Assembly (NCBI GenBank): GCA_947303905.1
Contig: CAMYZR010000047.1
Span: 1-8,009 of the forward strand
DNA length: 8,009 bases
Reading direction: 5' to 3'
From: an uncultured Atopobiaceae bacterium
GTDB taxonomy: Bacteria > Actinomycetota > Coriobacteriia > Coriobacteriales > Atopobiaceae
Made by a program: the position numbers and the translations under genes. Shown piece by piece: positions 6,925 through 8,009 of the stretch; position 1 is the stretch's first letter, and every line of letters starts with the position of its first letter. The notes beneath the pieces are model-generated. The model saw only the letters and a list, made by a program, of their open reading frames with translations. It was not told the origin of the DNA and did not search any database.

Positions 6925-7992
6925 TTACGACTCCCTGAACTCGAGGTTCAGCAGACCGAGGGTGATGAGGTCGCCATCGCGCAGGATGCAGCTGTCGATG
7001 TCGACGTCATTGACCAGGGTGCCATTGGTGGAGCCGAGGTCGTGGATGCGCCAGATGCGACCGTCGTAGGTAAGCTTGGCGTGCTTGCGCGAGACGTTGG
7101 GGTCGTGCAGCACGATGCCGCCGGTGATGCGCTCGCGACCGATGGTGGTCTCAGGCGCCGTGCCGATGTAGGTGCGGCCGCTCTGACGGTCGATGAGCAG
7201 GCAGGTTGCCGGCTCCGCCTCCACCACGGGCAGTGGGGCGACGCCCACCGTGGAGTCCTGCGTGTTGGGCGTGCTGTGACGCTTGACGTCGGGGACTGCG
7301 ATCTCGGCCGGTGCGGCGTTGACCTCGGGGACCGTGGGAACATGCTTGCCGGCCACCTCGGGCATCGGGGTCACGATGGGGTTGGCCTCGACGTCGACCA
7401 CCTCGGGCAGGGCGTCCGCCAGCGAGAGCGGCTCCGGCACCGACACGGGGCTCGGGGCGCTCACCTGGTTGAGCTGCTCGTCGACATAGTCAGCGGGAAG
7501 CACGTTGAGGCCTGCGGAGGAGTCGTCGCTGACGGCATGCTCCACCACGGGGATGTCGGTGACCAGGGGAGCGACGGGCTCGGAGACGGGCTCGACCTCG
7601 GGCACGGGAACCATCTGGCCAGAGGCAGCGCCACCGAAGGCGTCGAAGCCACCGAGGAAGGACTTCTCCTCCTCGCGGAGCTTCTCGAGGGTGAGCGCGT
7701 CGACGTTGTGGGCAACCACGGCAAAGCGGCCGCGGCGCAGGGACGAGTCGACCATGAAGCGCGCCAGTGGCTTGCCGACGAACACAGAGCCCTTGCGCGC
7801 GGCCTCGGCCTCGATGAGGTCCGCGACCTCGGCGGCAAGCTCGGGATACAGGGGCTGGATGATGCTGTTGTCGTCAGCCGACACGAGGATTGTGATCAGC
7901 GCGGGCGCGGTGTTGACGCCGTCGACGACGAAGGTCTCCTGCTCCATCTCGCGCGTGGCGCGCTTGGCAAGCTTCCTAAAGGAAAAGGGCAT
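6925..7992 (-). CDS. fhaA: FhaA: DUF3662 and FHA-domain phosphothreonine reader
   Basis: This 355-residue soluble protein has the FhaA layout. An N-terminal DUF3662 domain (about 1-118) is followed by a long disordered linker (about 125-262) rich in Pro, Val and Glu, and a C-terminal FHA domain (about 264-353). FHA binding residues are all present: TIGRER (283-288), SRKH (301-304) and GSTNGTLVND (320-329). In mycobacteria FhaA binds the phosphorylated pseudokinase part of MviN (the MurJ flippase partner) and slows peptidoglycan synthesis; the same role is inferred here. The linker stretch VKRHSTPNTQDST (236-248) has several threonines near basic residues and could be phosphorylated, but that is a guess. 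The ATG has only a weak AGGG upstream. The 17 bases beyond it stay open in frame, so a start outside the window cannot be excluded. It is the first operon gene visible. Confidence 0.92.
   Translation of the reverse strand: MPFSFRKLAKRATREMEQETFVVDGVNTAPALITILVSADDNSIIQPLYPELAAEVADLIEAEAARKGSVFVGKPLARFMVDSSLRRGRFAVVAHNVDALTLEKLREEEKSFLGGFDAFGGAASGQMVPVPEVEPVSEPVAPLVTDIPVVEHAVSDDSSAGLNVLPADYVDEQLNQVSAPSPVSVPEPLSLADALPEVVDVEANPIVTPMPEVAGKHVPTVPEVNAAPAEIAVPDVKRHSTPNTQDSTVGVAPLPVVEAEPATCLLIDRQSGRTYIGTAPETTIGRERITGGIVLHDPNVSRKHAKLTYDGRIWRIHDLGSTNGTLVNDVDIDSCILRDGDLITLGLLNLEFRES
6931..6937 (-). promoter_or_regulatory. Ribosome binding site of fhaB
   Basis: CAGGGAG on the minus strand sits within the last codons of fhaA, seven bases before the fhaB ATG at 6921-6923. 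It supports tightly linked translation of the two genes. Confidence 0.7.
7010..7041. repeat. 32-bp near-identical repeat, fhaA copy
   Basis: This is the partner of the repeat at 6598-6629, in the same orientation and lying 412 bases away. It encodes the same FHA binding loop in fhaA. Two such copies this close together could recombine and delete the fhaA end and most of fhaB, although no sign of this is seen. Confidence 0.7.
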
Positions 7993-8009
7993 GGTGATGC
8001 CCTGTTGGG

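Overview
The window looks like the chromosome of a high-GC actinobacterium. It carries the conserved actinobacterial cell-wall signalling and elongation operon, read entirely from the minus strand in the order fhaA - fhaB - pstP - rodA/pbpA - pknB. A single kinase and a fused RodA-PbpA protein suggest the class Coriobacteriia (Olsenella/Atopobium/Collinsella relatives) rather than Mycobacterium or Streptomyces. That placement is an inference from gene content and base composition, not a measured phylogeny.

Layout from left to right. Positions 1-55 hold the 3' three quarters of a plus-strand tRNA-Arg(CCU), cut by the window edge, with its own intrinsic terminator at 64-101. A second, 15-bp perfect hairpin (167-202) lies between the tRNA and the end of the operon and probably ends transcription from both sides. 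The remaining noncoding bases (102-166 and 205-224) show nothing convincing. Minus-strand genes then fill the window: pknB (225-2273), an 81-base gap with a possible 30-codon ORF, the SEDS-transpeptidase fusion (2355-5228), pstP (5230-6513), fhaB (6510-6923) and fhaA (6925-7992). The operon promoter lies beyond the right edge. Junctions from fhaA to the fusion are 1-base gaps or a 4-base overlap, so the genes are almost certainly cotranscribed and translationally coupled.

How the genes work together. PknB senses cell-wall fragments through four extracellular PASTA repeats and phosphorylates threonines on cell-wall proteins. PstP is the membrane phosphatase that reverses this. FhaA and FhaB are phosphothreonine-reading FHA proteins that recruit partners. 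RodA polymerises glycan strands and PbpA crosslinks them. Here those last two activities are joined in one 957-residue polypeptide, which is the most distinctive feature of the window. I see no mobile element, CRISPR array, phage gene or defence system, and no unknown multi-gene system. The main points of interest are the enzyme fusion, the missing pknA, the coupled small ORF before pknB, and a near-identical 32-bp stretch shared by fhaA and fhaB.
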